Source of the DNA: Streptomyces sp. CNH099 | GTDB lineage: Bacteria; Actinomycetota; Actinomycetes; Streptomycetales; Streptomycetaceae | Assembly (NCBI GenBank): GCA_000514715.1 | Contig: KI911459.1 | Coordinates: forward strand, 124,001-188,000 | DNA: 64,000 nucleotides | Direction of reading: 5' to 3' | Shown here: positions 15,511 to 23,391 of the stretch, piece by piece | Position numbering within the stretch: the first letter of the stretch is position 1 | Layout of the letters: every line of letters begins with the position of its first letter | The notes under the pieces: generated by a model | Database searches by the model: none | Told to the model about the DNA's origin: nothing | The model's input: the letters and a program-made list of their open reading frames with translations, nothing else | Position numbers and translations under genes: made by a program

Positions 15511-17559
15511 ATGGACTCCGGGGAAGCCGGTCGGCGGGGCGACGGCGCCGAAGGGGCCGCCTGGCCCCCGCTGCCGCCCGCCCCGTCCGCGCCCCCGCTG
15601 CCGCCCGCCCCGTCCGCGCCCCCGCCGCCGGTGCCGGCCGCCCCGCCGCACCCGTACGCGCCGCCGCGCCCGCCCACCCCGATCACGCTGGCCGCCTGGC
15701 TGCGGCTGCCGCGGCCGGCGGCCGCGCCGGGCATCTGGCGCTGCGGCCACCGGCCCCGGGGCGGGCCCGGCATGCGGCTCACCGCCCTCGCACTGTCCAC
15801 GGCGGCGGCCTGTGTGCTGCTGTGCGTACTGCTGTGGACCGGCCGGCTCGGCTCCTTGTGGGCGCGGCCGGTGTGGTGGATTCTGGACTTCGCGGAAGAG
15901 GGCGTCTGGCTCTGGGGCGCCGTCGTACTGGTCTACGTCTACTATGCGCTGCTCCTGGCGATCGTCGTGACCGTCTGCGCGCACGTCGGCCGGTGGCGGG
16001 AGTACGTACGCCACCTGCGCGGAGCGGGGCAGCGACCCGCGCCGCAGTTCCCCGCGCCCCCGCGGGAGGACCCGGCCGACTGGCCGGAACTGCGGGCGGC
16101 CGGGGCTGCGGAGGCGGCCCGGCTGCTCACCGCGGAGCTGGAGTCCGGCGCCATGTCCGACGTCGACCACGCCCGCATCACCCACGCCTGGCGGGTGGGC
16201 GCCCGGCACCGCCCGGACGGGATCGACGCGTTCGTTCAGGAGATCACGGCCCGCGGCGCCGCCGCCTACCCCCACCGCTCCGGCGCCCGGGACCTGCCCG
16301 CCCGCACCGCCCCGCACGACCTGCTGCTGCGCCAGGTGCGCATCGGCACCGCCGCCGACCACCCCGCCAACCCCTACGCCTTCCGCACCGCCGGCATCGC
16401 CCTCGACCCGGCCGTGCTGGCCACCTCCGCGCTCGCCGTCGGGCCCAGCGGCTCGGGCAAGACCGGCTGGCTGGTGCGGCCCGTGGTGGAGTCGCTCTGC
16501 CTGCAGGCACTCACCGGCCGCGCGGCCGTGGTCCTCGTCTCCTCCGCCGCCGACCCTCCGGTGCCGGACGGTGCGTTCGACGTCGTCGTACGCCCGGAGG
16601 ACTCCGGGTCGCCGTACGGCCTCGACCTCTACGGCACGGACGACCCGGACGAGGCCGCCTCCGCCCTCGCCGACGCCCTCCTCGGCAACCCGGCCACGCC
16701 GCCGGGCGGCGGTGACGAGCACCGACCCGCGACCGTGCTCGCCCAGCTCACCAGCCCCTTCCAGCGCGTCCACGGCCGCCTGCCCGGCCTTTCGGACCTG
16801 CGCCGGCTGCTCGGCGGCAACGACGCGGTGCGCCGGTTGCGCACCGGTCTTTCGGACCGCGCCGACGGCGGCGCGTACGACGAGGCCTGCCTGCGGGGAC
16901 TGGACGCGCTCCTGGACCGGCACCCGTCCGGGCCCGGCGACGTGCGGGCGCTGCTGGCCGACGGCGTCGCGCTCCTCGACCGCCCCGCGTTCGCGGGCTT
17001 CTTCACGCCCGGCGCCGTCCCCTCCCCGGCGGCCCGCCGTCCCGTGCCCCCGCGCGAACTCACGGACCCGGTGCGCATCCGGTTCGACCTGCCCGAGCGC
17101 CGGCACCCGCAGGCGTCCCGCATCCTCGCGCGGCTGGTGCTCGGACAGTTCACCCGGGCGGCCACCGCCCGCAGCGACCGCGACCTGTTCACCTTCCTCG
17201 TCCTCGACGACGCCGCCCAGGCCGTGACCGCGCGCAGCCTGCACGGCCTGCGCAGGCTGCGCTCCGCGCACGCGGGCGCCCTGCTGACGCTGCGCGGCCT
17301 GACCGACGAGGTACCCGCGCCGCTGTGCCGGCCGCTCCTCGACGCGGTCGGCTGCCGGATCGCCTGCGCCCGGCTCTCGCCGCTCGACGCCCGGCAGTTC
17401 GCCGCGGCCTGGCACGCCGAGTACGCGCCCGCCCCCGCCGCCCGGCGCTGGACGGAGGACGAGCTGACCGGTGCCGTACCGCCCGGGCACGCGGTGCTCT
17501 CCTGCGCCACCCCCGACGGCGCACGCACCCGGCCGCTCCTCACCGTCCTCGGCCGGTGA
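15511..17559 (+). CDS. TraG/VirD4-like membrane-anchored P-loop ATPase
   Basis: 682 residues from ATG (ribosome site ACAGGGGG). A Pro-rich cytosolic N-terminus (about 20-65) precedes two transmembrane helices (about 90-155). A cytosolic ATPase domain follows, with Walker A VGPSGSGKT (about 310-318) and Walker B FTFLVLDDA (about 560-568). The DPANPYAFRTAGIALD-type region before the P-loop and late TLRGLTDEVP match Streptomyces conjugation/type IV-secretion coupling-protein relatives. No relaxase, integrase, att site or other transfer gene is nearby, so it is unlikely to be a functional conjugation module. These chromosomal homologues have no established role. Confidence 0.75.
   Translation: MDSGEAGRRGDGAEGAAWPPLPPAPSAPPLPPAPSAPPPPVPAAPPHPYAPPRPPTPITLAAWLRLPRPAAAPGIWRCGHRPRGGPGMRLTALALSTAAACVLLCVLLWTGRLGSLWARPVWWILDFAEEGVWLWGAVVLVYVYYALLLAIVVTVCAHVGRWREYVRHLRGAGQRPAPQFPAPPREDPADWPELRAAGAAEAARLLTAELESGAMSDVDHARITHAWRVGARHRPDGIDAFVQEITARGAAAYPHRSGARDLPARTAPHDLLLRQVRIGTAADHPANPYAFRTAGIALDPAVLATSALAVGPSGSGKTGWLVRPVVESLCLQALTGRAAVVLVSSAADPPVPDGAFDVVVRPEDSGSPYGLDLYGTDDPDEAASALADALLGNPATPPGGGDEHRPATVLAQLTSPFQRVHGRLPGLSDLRRLLGGNDAVRRLRTGLSDRADGGAYDEACLRGLDALLDRHPSGPGDVRALLADGVALLDRPAFAGFFTPGAVPSPAARRPVPPRELTDPVRIRFDLPERRHPQASRILARLVLGQFTRAATARSDRDLFTFLVLDDAAQAVTARSLHGLRRLRSAHAGALLTLRGLTDEVPAPLCRPLLDAVGCRIACARLSPLDARQFAAAWHAEYAPAPAARRWTEDELTGAVPPGHAVLSCATPDGARTRPLLTVLGR
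15571..15624 (+). repeat. 27-bp tandem duplication in the Pro-rich segment
   Basis: Two copies of a 27-bp unit starting CTGCCGCCCGCCCCG encode a repeated nine-residue Leu-Pro-Pro-Ala-Pro-Ser-Ala-Pro-Pro segment near the N-terminus of the TraG-like ATPase. The repeat is in frame. Confidence 0.85.
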
Positions 17560-17683
17560 GCCGGCGCGCGTCCGCGCCGTCCCGCGCGCCGCCCGGCCTT
17601 ACCTCAGCGGTAATCGACGCCCGCCCGGGCGACCCGCATGGTGGAGGCAGTGATCAGCAGTCGCCTTCGAGGAGGTCGCCCGT

Positions 17684-18046
17684 ATGTCCGCCTACGAGTC
17701 CGCCGTCGCCCGCTACTTCGCCGCCTGGAACGCCACGGACCCCGCCCGCCGGGAGCGGGCGGTCGCCGCGGCCTGGACCGAGGACGCCACCTACACCGAC
17801 CCGCTGGCCGAGGTCAGCGGCCACGCCGGGCTCGCCGGCGCGATCGCCGGGGCGCAGGAGCAGTTCCCGGGGTTCGAGTTCCGGCTCCTCGGCCCGGTCG
17901 ACGGCCACCACGACACCGCGCGCTTCACCTGGGAGCTGATCGCGCCGGACGGCTCGGCACCGGTGCAGGGGTTCGACGTCGTGACGCTGGCCGAGGACGG
18001 CCGGATCCGCACCGTGCTGGGCTTCCTCGACCGCGTCCCGGGCTGA
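17684..18046 (+). CDS. SnoaL-like/NTF2-fold protein
   Basis: 120 residues with the small alpha+beta barrel pattern of SnoaL/NTF2 proteins: YFAAWNATDPARRERAV, then WTEDATYTDPLAEVSGHAGLA and a final DGRIRTVLGFLDRVPG. Proteins of this fold include cyclases, isomerases and simple ligand binders, and no catalytic assignment is safe. The GAGGAGG ribosome site is strong. It lies 125 bp after the ATPase gene and 170 bp before the AfsR-like regulator, with a promoter-like region in between, so it may be monocistronic. Confidence 0.85.
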   Translation: MSAYESAVARYFAAWNATDPARRERAVAAAWTEDATYTDPLAEVSGHAGLAGAIAGAQEQFPGFEFRLLGPVDGHHDTARFTWELIAPDGSAPVQGFDVVTLAEDGRIRTVLGFLDRVPG

Positions 18047-18110
18047 CGCCGGCGCCGCCCGCCGTGCGGCCCCGCCCTGCTCGCGGCCGGTCCGGCGGGG
18101 CGGGGCGGGG

Positions 18111-18136
18111 TTGACACGCGGGGTCATGTCCATGAC
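18111..18136 (+). promoter_or_regulatory. Possible -35 and dyad upstream of the AfsR-like gene
   Basis: A perfect TTGACA (18111-18116) is followed by the inverted repeat GTCATG-TC-CATGAC (18123-18136), which would lie between or over the core promoter elements. The -10 is poor: nothing better than GACTGT lies at the expected spacing. The dyad may therefore be an operator for an activator such as an AfsR-type protein. Confidence 0.45.
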
Positions 18137-18148
18137 TGTCGAGGCCGT

Positions 18149-18185
18149 CGGCGGTGCGCGTCCCGGGCCGGGACGCGCACCGCCG
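18149..18185 (+). promoter_or_regulatory. 16-bp perfect leader hairpin
   Basis: Perfect inverted repeat with 16-bp arms (18149-18164 and 18170-18185) and loop GGGCC, ending 18 bp before the ribosome site of the AfsR-like gene. It could terminate transcription from the SnoaL-like gene, attenuate the regulator transcript or stabilise its 5' end. No T tract follows. Confidence 0.6.
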
Positions 18186-18215
18186 CCGACACGCCGCCGA
18201 CACGGAGGTACGTGG

Positions 18216-21200
18216 ATGGGGGAGCCGACGTTCGGACTCCTGGGGCCGCTGCGCGTGTGGGCGGGAGGTGTTCCGGTCCGGATCGGCGGGCCGAAGCCGA
18301 GGGCGGCGCTCGCCACGCTGCTGCTGCAGCCCGGCCGCTTCGTCTCCGTGGACGTGCTGACGGAGGTGCTGTGGCCGGGCGGGGCACCGCCGTCGGCCGT
18401 CGCCAACGTCCGCACGTACGTGCGCACCCTGCGCCGGACGCTGTCCGCCGCGGGGATCTCCGCCGCGGGGCTGCGGACGGAGCCGTCCGGCTACGCGTTC
18501 GACGTCGCGCCCGACGACGTCGACATGCTGCTCTTCGAGCGGCACCTGGACCGGGCCCGGGCGGCCCGCGACCGCGGCGACGACGTCGCCGCGCTGCACG
18601 GCTACGAGTCGGCGCTCGGCCTCTGGCGCGGCGGCGTCCTGCAGGATGTGCCGGCCAGCGTGGTCTGGGACCCCGGCGTCACCAGGCTGGAGGAGCTGCG
18701 GGCGACCGCGGTCGACGAGTGCCTCGGGGTCCGGCTGCGGCTGCGGGACTACGCGCTGCTCCTCGCCGAGCTGCGCTCCCGGCTCACCGAGGACCCGCTG
18801 CGGGAGGACCTGTGGCGGATGCTGGTGCGCGCGCTGCACGACTCGGGCCGTACCACCGAGGCCCGCTCCGCGTACGCCGAGGCCGAGCGCGTCCTGGCCG
18901 CCGAACTCGGCACCGGGCCGAGCAGGCCGCTGCGGGACGTCGGCGAGGAGGTGGGCGGCTACCGCGCCCGGCGCCGTACGGCGGCGGTCTCCCCCACCGG
19001 CTACGCCCTTACTGGCGGGGGGACCCCCATTCCCGTGTGCCAGTTACCCATGGACGTACCGGACTTCACCGGCCGCACCGCGGAGATCGCCGCGCTGGAG
19101 CGGCTGCTGGCGGCGGCCGACCGGCGGCCGGTGGTCGTGGCGATGTCGGGCCCGCCGGGGTCGGGGAAGTCCGCGCTGACGGTGCACGTGGCGCACCGGG
19201 CCCGCGCGGCGTTCCCCGACGGCCAGCTCTTCGTCGACCTCGGCGGGCTGAGCGACCGGCCGCGCGACCCCGCCGACGTCCTGGCCGAGATGCTCCGCGG
19301 CCTCGGCGTCGTCGACAGCACCGTCCCCGCCGAGCGGAGCGAACGGGCCGCGCTGCTCCGCACCCGCCTGGCACAGCGGCGCTTCCTCGTCGTACTCGAC
19401 GACGCGGCCGGCGGCGCGCAGGTACGCCCGCTGCTGCCCGGCACGGGAGGCTCGGCGGTGCTCGTCAGCTCCCGCCACCGCATGCCCGACCTGCCGGCGC
19501 ACCACTTCTCGCTCGGGGAGCTGCCGCGCGGCGAGGCCCGCGCCCTGCTCGGCGCGGTCGCCGGACCGGACCGGCTGGACGCCGACGCGGCCGGCGCGGA
19601 CCGGGTGCTCGCCGGCTGCGGCTCGCTGCCGCTCGCGGTACGGATCGCCGGGTCGCGGCTCGCCGGCCGGCGGACCTGGACCGCGGCCACGCTGGCCGAC
19701 CTCCTGCAGGACGAGCGCGGGCGGCTCGACCAGATGCAGGCCGGCGAGCTGGAGGTGCGGGCGAGCGCGGAGCTGAGCTACCGGCACCTGCCGGCCGCCG
19801 CGGCCACCGCCTTCCGCGCCTTCGGCCGGCTGCCGGCCGAGCCGGTGGGCGGCTGGCTCGTCGCCGTCGCCATGGGCGGCGCCTCCGGCGGCGGGGCCGC
19901 CGCCGACGAGGCCGCCGAGGCGCTGGCCACGCTCGCCGACCGGCACCTCGTCGAGGCCGTGGGGACCGACGCGCTCGGGCTGCCGCGCTACCGCATGCAC
20001 GACCTGCTGCGCTGCTACGCGCGCGAGCTGGCCGACGCGGACACGTTCACCGTGCGCCGGCGGCAGCAACTCCGTATCGTCGACGCGCTGACCGCACTCG
20101 TACGCGCCGCGAACGCGGCGACGCCCACGCGGTTCCTCGGCGTCTTCGGCCCCCCGGCGGACCGGGACGGGCCGGAGGACCCGGAGGACCCGGAGGACCC
20201 GGACGACCCGGGCGGTCCGGCCGGCCCGGGCGCCGAGGTCCTGCGGGCCGTGCGGGCCCGGCCCGTCGAGTGGTTCGAGACCGAGCGCCGGATCCTCGTC
20301 GCCACCGTGGAGTCCGCGCTGCGGCTCGGCCGCGTCACGCAGGCCGCCGACCTCGCGCTGGAGCTGGCGAGCTTCTTCGACCTGCGCGGCTACTACGGCG
20401 ACTGGCTGCGCACGCACCAACTGGTGCTCGACGCGATCCCGGCCCCCTCGGACGCGCGGGCCGCGGCGCTGCTCCGCAACATCGGGCAACTGCACCTCTA
20501 CCGCGACCGCTACGCCGACGCACGCACCTCCTTCGCCTGGGCCCGCGCGATCTTCAAGGCGGCCGGCCACCCCGCGGGCGAGGCGGTGGCGGCGGCCGGA
20601 GAGGGCTCCGTCCACCGGATCCTCGGCGACCTCGACGCCGCGCTGGCGACGTTCACCGACGCGCTGCGCGGCTTCCGGGAGGTCGGCGACCGGCACGGCG
20701 AGGCGGTCGCGCGCAGCGCCATCGGCTCCGTATGGCTGGAGCGCAGGAACCCGCGGGCCGCGGCGTCGTGGCTGGACGGGGCGCTGGGGCTGGCCCGGGA
20801 CCTCGGCGACCGCCACCGCGAGGCGCAGGTGCGCCGCCGCGTCGCCGTGCTGCACGACCTGCGCGGCGAACCGGACCTGGCGCAGGCGGAGCTGGAGCGG
20901 GCCCTGGACATCTTCGGCGACCTCGCCGACACGCACTGCGCCGCCTACGTGCAGGAGAGCATCGGCGAACTGTGCCTGCGCCGCGGCAACGCGGGCCAGG
21001 CGGCGGCGCTGCTCGCCGACGCGCTCGCCGTCCAGCGGCAGCTGGGCGACCGGCGCGCGGAGGCGAGCCTCGCCTGCCTGCTCGGCGAGCTGCACCGCGC
21101 GACGGGCCGGGAGCAGACCGCGCGGCACTACTTCCACCGCTCGCTGTCCACCTGGCGGCGGCTGGAGGCGCACGACCGGGCCGAGTCGGTGCACGCGAAG

Positions 21201-21230
21201 CTGCGGGCGCTGCGCCCCGGCCCGGGATGA
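18216..21230 (+). CDS. AfsR/SARP-type regulator with NB-ARC and TPR domains
   Basis: 1004 residues from ATG 18216 (GGAGG ribosome site), starting MGEPTFGLLGPLRVWAGG. The OmpR-like DNA-binding domain (about 1-95) and bacterial transcriptional activation domain (about 100-250) are followed by an NB-ARC ATPase with P-loop GPPGSGKS (about 312-319) and LVVLDDAA. A TPR array fills about 700-1000. This is the large AfsR architecture, a pleiotropic or pathway-specific activator of secondary metabolism. An acidic Pro/Asp-rich insertion encoded by a 9-bp repeat (20172-20207) separates the NB-ARC and TPR parts. No biosynthetic cluster is adjacent, so its targets are elsewhere. Confidence 0.9.
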   Translation: MGEPTFGLLGPLRVWAGGVPVRIGGPKPRAALATLLLQPGRFVSVDVLTEVLWPGGAPPSAVANVRTYVRTLRRTLSAAGISAAGLRTEPSGYAFDVAPDDVDMLLFERHLDRARAARDRGDDVAALHGYESALGLWRGGVLQDVPASVVWDPGVTRLEELRATAVDECLGVRLRLRDYALLLAELRSRLTEDPLREDLWRMLVRALHDSGRTTEARSAYAEAERVLAAELGTGPSRPLRDVGEEVGGYRARRRTAAVSPTGYALTGGGTPIPVCQLPMDVPDFTGRTAEIAALERLLAAADRRPVVVAMSGPPGSGKSALTVHVAHRARAAFPDGQLFVDLGGLSDRPRDPADVLAEMLRGLGVVDSTVPAERSERAALLRTRLAQRRFLVVLDDAAGGAQVRPLLPGTGGSAVLVSSRHRMPDLPAHHFSLGELPRGEARALLGAVAGPDRLDADAAGADRVLAGCGSLPLAVRIAGSRLAGRRTWTAATLADLLQDERGRLDQMQAGELEVRASAELSYRHLPAAAATAFRAFGRLPAEPVGGWLVAVAMGGASGGGAAADEAAEALATLADRHLVEAVGTDALGLPRYRMHDLLRCYARELADADTFTVRRRQQLRIVDALTALVRAANAATPTRFLGVFGPPADRDGPEDPEDPEDPDDPGGPAGPGAEVLRAVRARPVEWFETERRILVATVESALRLGRVTQAADLALELASFFDLRGYYGDWLRTHQLVLDAIPAPSDARAAALLRNIGQLHLYRDRYADARTSFAWARAIFKAAGHPAGEAVAAAGEGSVHRILGDLDAALATFTDALRGFREVGDRHGEAVARSAIGSVWLERRNPRAAASWLDGALGLARDLGDRHREAQVRRRVAVLHDLRGEPDLAQAELERALDIFGDLADTHCAAYVQESIGELCLRRGNAGQAAALLADALAVQRQLGDRRAEASLACLLGELHRATGREQTARHYFHRSLSTWRRLEAHDRAESVHAKLRALRPGPG
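20172..20207 (+). repeat. 9-bp tandem repeat in the AfsR-like gene
   Basis: Three exact CCGGAGGAC units and one CCGGACGAC variant encode a Pro-Glu-Asp repeat in the linker before the TPR domain. It is in frame and probably length-variable among strains. Confidence 0.85.
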
Positions 21231-21238
21231 CGCGCGTA

Positions 21239-21275
21239 GAGCGAACGCGGCGGAAGCACACGGCCGCATTCGCTC
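21239..21275. terminator. Bidirectional hairpin terminator
   Basis: 13-bp stem with one G-T pair (arms 21239-21251 and 21263-21275) and an 11-nt loop. It sits in the 59-bp gap between the convergent AfsR-like and M23 peptidase genes and can serve both. Confidence 0.7.
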
Positions 21276-21289
21276 CACGCGGCCGCGCG

Positions 21290-21871
21290 TCAGCAGCGGT
21301 TCGTGCTCTTCAGCCGCCGGTCGAGGTAGTCGTACCAGCGGACGCCCTGGACGACCGCGACGACGACGGAGCCGTCGTGGATCTGCTCGTAGTGCAGGTG
21401 CGGGGAGAAGTTGTGGATCGCGGACGAGGCGCCGACCCGCCCGATCACCCGGCCCCGCCGCACCCGGTCGCCGCGCGTGACGGTGCGCTCCTTCAGATGC
21501 GCGTACCGGGTCCGCCAGCCGTCGCCGTGGGCGATGACGACGGTGTGGCCGTAGCCGTCGCCGGTGGAGTAGTACGACCTGACGACCTTGCCGCCCGCGC
21601 TGGCGAGCACGCGGCGGCCGAAGTCGTCGGGGCTGCCCTGGGCGTTGTAGTGGTTCCAGTCGATGGAGTGCGCCGGGCTGTGCCCGCGCCAGTTGTTGCC
21701 GCGCCAGACCTGGCCGCAGATGAACGGCATCCGGAAGCCGGGCCGGGCCAGCGGCGCCGCCGTCTCTGACGACGTGCCGGCCCCGGGGGCCGCGACGGCG
21801 ACCGGGGTCGTGACGGCCACGGCGGCGGCCGCACTCACCGCGGCGAGCAGTCCGCGGAAACGTCTGCGCAT
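21290..21871 (-). CDS. Secreted M23-family (LytM-like) peptidase
   Basis: 193 residues. An N-terminal Sec signal peptide (MRRRFRG, an Ala/Val-rich core, then cleavage near VAVAAPG) makes it extracellular. The metallopeptidase core shows a candidate zinc-binding GHSPAHSIDWN segment, GYGHTVVIAHG, YAHLKE and the C-terminal HLHYEQ (HxH). The spacing of the first ligand pair is unlike the canonical HxxxD, so the exact ligands need an alignment. The start at 21871 is chosen because GGGGAG precedes it and the signal peptide begins there. A peptidoglycan-remodelling role is likely but unproven. Confidence 0.85.
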   Translation of the reverse strand: MRRRFRGLLAAVSAAAAVAVTTPVAVAAPGAGTSSETAAPLARPGFRMPFICGQVWRGNNWRGHSPAHSIDWNHYNAQGSPDDFGRRVLASAGGKVVRSYYSTGDGYGHTVVIAHGDGWRTRYAHLKERTVTRGDRVRRGRVIGRVGASSAIHNFSPHLHYEQIHDGSVVVAVVQGVRWYDYLDRRLKSTNRC

Positions 21872-22071
21872 GGTTCTCCCCTTGTCGTCGGTGACCCGGC
21901 GATTGAAGGAGCCGCCCATACAAAGCGGATACACGCGCCCGCGCCCGCGTCGGCAGGGGGACCGGGTCCGACCGGAGATGTACGGCACGCCCGCGTACAG
22001 TCGGCGATGCACGCGGTGAACACGACCCTGACCTGACGAACCGGCCGCCCTGCCGTGAGTAGCCTGACGGC

Positions 22072-23325
22072 GTGTCCGGCAAGGCTCCAGCACGGCAGGT
22101 TCGGCAGTTTCTCACCAGGCGACCGCGCCCCCTGGTCCTCCTCGACTCCGCGCTCGCCGTCCTGCTGTGCGTCGGTCTGCTGTGGGCCGACGCCCGCAGC
22201 GGCACCCAGCACGCCGGCGGCGGCGAGGCCGCGCTGCGGACCGCGGGCATCGTCCTCGCCGCCCTCGCCGTCGCCGCCCGCCGGCTCTGGCCGCGCGTGT
22301 CGTTCGCCGTGGCGTCGGTCTGCGCCTTCACGGTCGCCGCGCCCGGCGGCGCACCGCAGGTGTCGCTCTGCGTCGCCGTCACCGCCTACACCGTCGCGGG
22401 GACGGCGGACTACGTGTTCTGGTGGGTTCCCCCCGGTTTCGCCGGCCTGCTCGTGGCCGCCGGGATCGGCATCGGGCGGGTCTCCTCGGGCTGGCTGGCC
22501 GTGCTCGTCGCCAACGTCGCGATCGTCTGCGTCGGCTGGTTCGCCGGCCTCGCCGCCCGGGAGCGCCGGAACAGGATCGCCGCCGCCGCCGAGCGCGACG
22601 CCGAACGCGAACGTGAGCACGCCGCCCGCATCCGCCAGGCCGCCATTGACGAGCGTGTGGTCATCGCCCGCGAACTGCACGACATCGTCGCGCACTCGAT
22701 GAGCCTCATCGCGGTACGCGCCGGTGTCGCGCGCATGGTCATGGACAGCGATCCGGCCCAGGTGGAGGAGACCCTCGGCATCGTCGAGACCACCACCCGC
22801 CAGGCCCTCCACGAGATGCGGCTGCTCGTCGAGGTGCTGCGCCACGAGCACGCCGTCGACCCCGCGCTCACGCCCACCCCCGGGCTCGCCGACACGGCGG
22901 CGCTGGCCGAGCAGATCCGCAGCGCCGACGTCGACCTGCGCCTCGATGTCCGCGGTACGGCCCGCCCGCTCCCCGCCGCGGTGGACCTGTCGGCGTACCG
23001 CATCGCCCAGGAGGCCCTCACCAACGTCGTACGCCACGCCGCGCCGACCCGGGCCACCCTCCGCATCGAGTACCGCACCGGGGAGGTGGTCGTCGAGGTC
23101 ACCGACAGCGGCCCCTCCGAGCCGCACCGCCGGAAGGGCCCCGCACTCCCCTCCGCCGCCGCGCCCGCCACCACGGCCGGTCACGGGCTGATCGGCATGC
23201 GCGAGCGCGCGGCCTTGTTCGACGGCTACCTGCGCGCCGGCCCGCACGGTGACGGTTTCCGGGTCCGGGCGCTGCTGCGTACGGGCGAAACCGGACCCGA
23301 TGACCGCCGTCACGAGGCCACCTGA
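22072..23325 (+). CDS. Sensor histidine kinase, NarL/DesK-type
   Basis: 417 residues from GTG. Four to five transmembrane helices (about 20-160) form a small membrane sensor with little extracellular sequence. The cytosolic HisKA_3 dimerisation domain carries the phospho-acceptor in IARELHDIVAHSMS (His203). The ATP-binding domain has YRIAQEALTNVVRHA (N box) and GHGLIGMRERAALF (G box). Such kinases pair with LuxR-type response regulators. The nearest candidate is at 25996, separated by the opposing MMPL exporter gene. Intramembrane sensing of envelope stress or of an MMPL substrate is inference. Confidence 0.92.
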   Translation: MSGKAPARQVRQFLTRRPRPLVLLDSALAVLLCVGLLWADARSGTQHAGGGEAALRTAGIVLAALAVAARRLWPRVSFAVASVCAFTVAAPGGAPQVSLCVAVTAYTVAGTADYVFWWVPPGFAGLLVAAGIGIGRVSSGWLAVLVANVAIVCVGWFAGLAARERRNRIAAAAERDAEREREHAARIRQAAIDERVVIARELHDIVAHSMSLIAVRAGVARMVMDSDPAQVEETLGIVETTTRQALHEMRLLVEVLRHEHAVDPALTPTPGLADTAALAEQIRSADVDLRLDVRGTARPLPAAVDLSAYRIAQEALTNVVRHAAPTRATLRIEYRTGEVVVEVTDSGPSEPHRRKGPALPSAAAPATTAGHGLIGMRERAALFDGYLRAGPHGDGFRVRALLRTGETGPDDRRHEAT

Positions 23326-23391
23326 GCCCGCGCCACCCGCGCGCTCGGACACGGGCCCGCGGCCCGGGGCGCGTCGGAGAGGGTGTCGGCG

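Noticed and set aside
15511..17559. Integrative conjugative element
   Set aside because: Only a single TraG-like gene is present. There is no integrase, relaxase or replication gene, and no direct repeats at the tRNA-Leu at 41.2 kb or elsewhere that would mark an element.
18216..21230. The AfsR-like gene as part of a biosynthetic gene cluster
   Set aside because: No PKS, NRPS, terpene or RiPP core gene lies within range. The SnoaL-like neighbour and P450 are not enough to support a cluster.
19044..22382. Minus-strand open frame of about 1,100 codons
   Set aside because: It is antisense to the AfsR-like gene and out of frame with the M23 peptidase, with no recognisable motif. Long antisense frames are common at this GC content.
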